Origin: CAZTTH01 sp964615975 | GTDB lineage: Bacteria > Verrucomicrobiota > Lentisphaeria > JABSQK01 > JAJFLO01 | Length of the DNA stretch: 45,013 bases | Reading direction: 5' to 3' | Assembly: GCA_964615975.1 (NCBI GenBank) | Contig: CAZTTH010000030.1 | Span: 1-45,013, forward strand | Shown: one piece after another, positions 44,126 to 45,013 of the stretch | Position numbering within the stretch: the first letter of the stretch is position 1 | Layout of the letters: each line of letters begins with the position of its first letter | The notes under the pieces: generated by a model | Database searches by the model: none | Told to the model about the DNA's origin: nothing | Seen by the model: only the letters and a program-made list of their open reading frames with translations | Position numbers and translations under genes: made by a program

Positions 44126-44866
44126 ATGAATAAAGTAATCGAAGAGATCTTCCAATCAGGTACGGTTAAGGACGAAAATGGCAATGTTTACAACATTCAT
44201 TCGAACATCAATTTAAATGAGGGAAAATATTTGTCCGAACTTATTGAATCGGATCAATCGATAATCAGGACCTTGGAAATCGGCTGTGCCTATGGAATCA
44301 GTTCCATGTTCATCTGTGAAGCACTGGCAAATCGAAAAAACCGGAGTCATCTAATTATTGATCCCTGCCAGTCAAAAGAATGGAATGCCATTGGTATGGC
44401 AAATCTCAAACGTGCAGGATTCGATTTTTTTGAGCTGATTGAAAAACCATCGGAATTTGTTCTTCCTAAACTAGCAGAGAGTTGTTCAGGCACTTTTGAT
44501 CTGATTTTTATCGACGGTTGGCATACCTTTGACCACACCTTATTAGATATATACTATGCCAATCTGCTGATCAGAGTAGGCGGATACATCGTTATCGATG
44601 ATTGTAACTGGGCTTCGGTTTCAAAAGCCGTCTCCTATCTATCCAGTTATCCTGCATACATAATGTATTCACAAGTACAGAAAGAATTGGGATACTTTAA
44701 GCAAGTTAAGAAAAAAATCATCGACCATTTCCCTGATTTTCTACTAAATTATTGCCTGCCAAAGATTATATATGACCGAATTATCAGAATGAGATATGCA
44801 AAAGTAGTAGCATTAAAGAAGATCAAGGAGGACAATCGAAATTGGGATTGGTTTATTGCTTTCTGA
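44126..44866 (+). CDS. Class I SAM-dependent methyltransferase
   Basis: The 246-residue protein has the SAM-binding motif I as LEIGCAYGISSMFICEAL, then IIDPCQSKEW, then FDLIFIDGWHTFDHTLLD with the acidic motif and GGYIVIDDCNW as motif IV-like. The layout fits the Methyltransf_24 group, in which sugar O-methyltransferases such as TylF-type or CmcI-type enzymes are found. With a fucosyltransferase-like gene 75 bp upstream, methylation of a glycan sugar is a fair guess. The C-terminal 70 residues are basic and lack a known domain. Confidence 0.82.
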   Translation: MNKVIEEIFQSGTVKDENGNVYNIHSNINLNEGKYLSELIESDQSIIRTLEIGCAYGISSMFICEALANRKNRSHLIIDPCQSKEWNAIGMANLKRAGFDFFELIEKPSEFVLPKLAESCSGTFDLIFIDGWHTFDHTLLDIYYANLLIRVGGYIVIDDCNWASVSKAVSYLSSYPAYIMYSQVQKELGYFKQVKKKIIDHFPDFLLNYCLPKIIYDRIIRMRYAKVVALKKIKEDNRNWDWFIAF

Positions 44867-44871
44867 AAAAT

Positions 44872-45013
44872 ATGAAAATACCAAATATTAAAAAAATATT
44901 TTTTAAGTATTTTTTTCACAATCTTAGAGACTATCGACAGACAGTATTCCTGGCTGGATATAGTGCCCCCATAAAAAGTAGGACAGTATATTACTGGAGT
45001 ATTCGGGAAGCAA
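44872..45013 (+). pseudogene. Start of an unknown gene, apparently broken by an insertion sequence
   Basis: ATG 44872 follows the methyltransferase stop by 5 bases. The frame starts MKIPNIKKIFFKYFFHNLRD and is rich in Lys and Phe. Around 44961 the sequence changes to one that looks like an insertion-sequence end. Reading stays open to the window edge, but the later residues are probably encoded by the insertion. The family cannot be told from about 30 residues. Confidence 0.4.
44961..45013 (+). mobile_element. Putative left end of an IS3-like insertion sequence
   Basis: TGCCCCCATAAAAAGTAGGACAG (from about 44963) resembles the terminal inverted repeats of IS3-family elements, which often pair a G/C-rich run with AAAAAGTxGGACA. 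GGAG then follows at 44996-44999, as would be expected just before an orfA start. The rest is outside the window, so the right end and target duplication cannot be checked. Confidence 0.4.

Overview
This 45 kb window is chromosomal DNA from an uncultured-looking, probably Gram-negative bacterium of moderate GC. I cannot name the lineage from sequence alone. The clues are a signal-peptide MsrB, a fused GlyQS, a transglutaminase membrane protein, a surface-sugar locus with a flippase-type ABC exporter, and three kinds of short interspersed repeat of the sort often seen in environmental genomes.

Layout. (1) Positions 1-9192 (+) hold the end of a nonribosomal peptide locus. It contains the C-terminus of a thioesterase-ended synthetase, a C-A-PCP synthetase whose A domain is cut by one in-frame TGA, an isocitrate-lyase/PEP-mutase-superfamily enzyme, and a complete C-A-PCP-TE synthetase. 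(2) Positions 9324-13640 hold a periplasmic MsrB, a secreted protein of EF-hand-like repeats, a TatD hydrolase, a DUF4143 AAA ATPase with a palindromic operator-like region, and TcdA. (3) Positions 13781-24295 (all -) are a defence operon: DUF499 ATPase, DUF3780, a DUF1016 N-domain fragment, DUF1156 DNA methylase, an embedded toxin-antitoxin pair, and a PLD-SNF2 helicase. The first four genes are joined by ATGA overlaps. This set resembles the helicase-methylase-ATPase (Hma-type) systems.

(4) Positions 24392-27054 (-) are a RimB-like / RimK / AstE-like trio for protein-tail modification, in which RimK carries an extra TrkA-C-like domain. (5) Positions 27310-32011 are amt-glnK, an FAD monooxygenase, and a rubredoxin-zwf pair. 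(6) Positions 32520-39106 hold a TgpA-like transglutaminase, fused glyQS, and two unknown proteins. (7) Positions 39428-45013 are a lower-GC surface-polysaccharide region: GT2, ABC exporter, NodZ-like fucosyltransferase, methyltransferase, and a last gene apparently broken by the left end of an insertion sequence.

The strongest leads for something new are the small NRPS locus with a Lys2-like A domain and an embedded lyase, the Hma-like operon with its DUF1016 fragment and toxin-antitoxin insertion, and the purine/pyrimidine-rich repeat inserts that have entered both the synthetase and the methylase genes.
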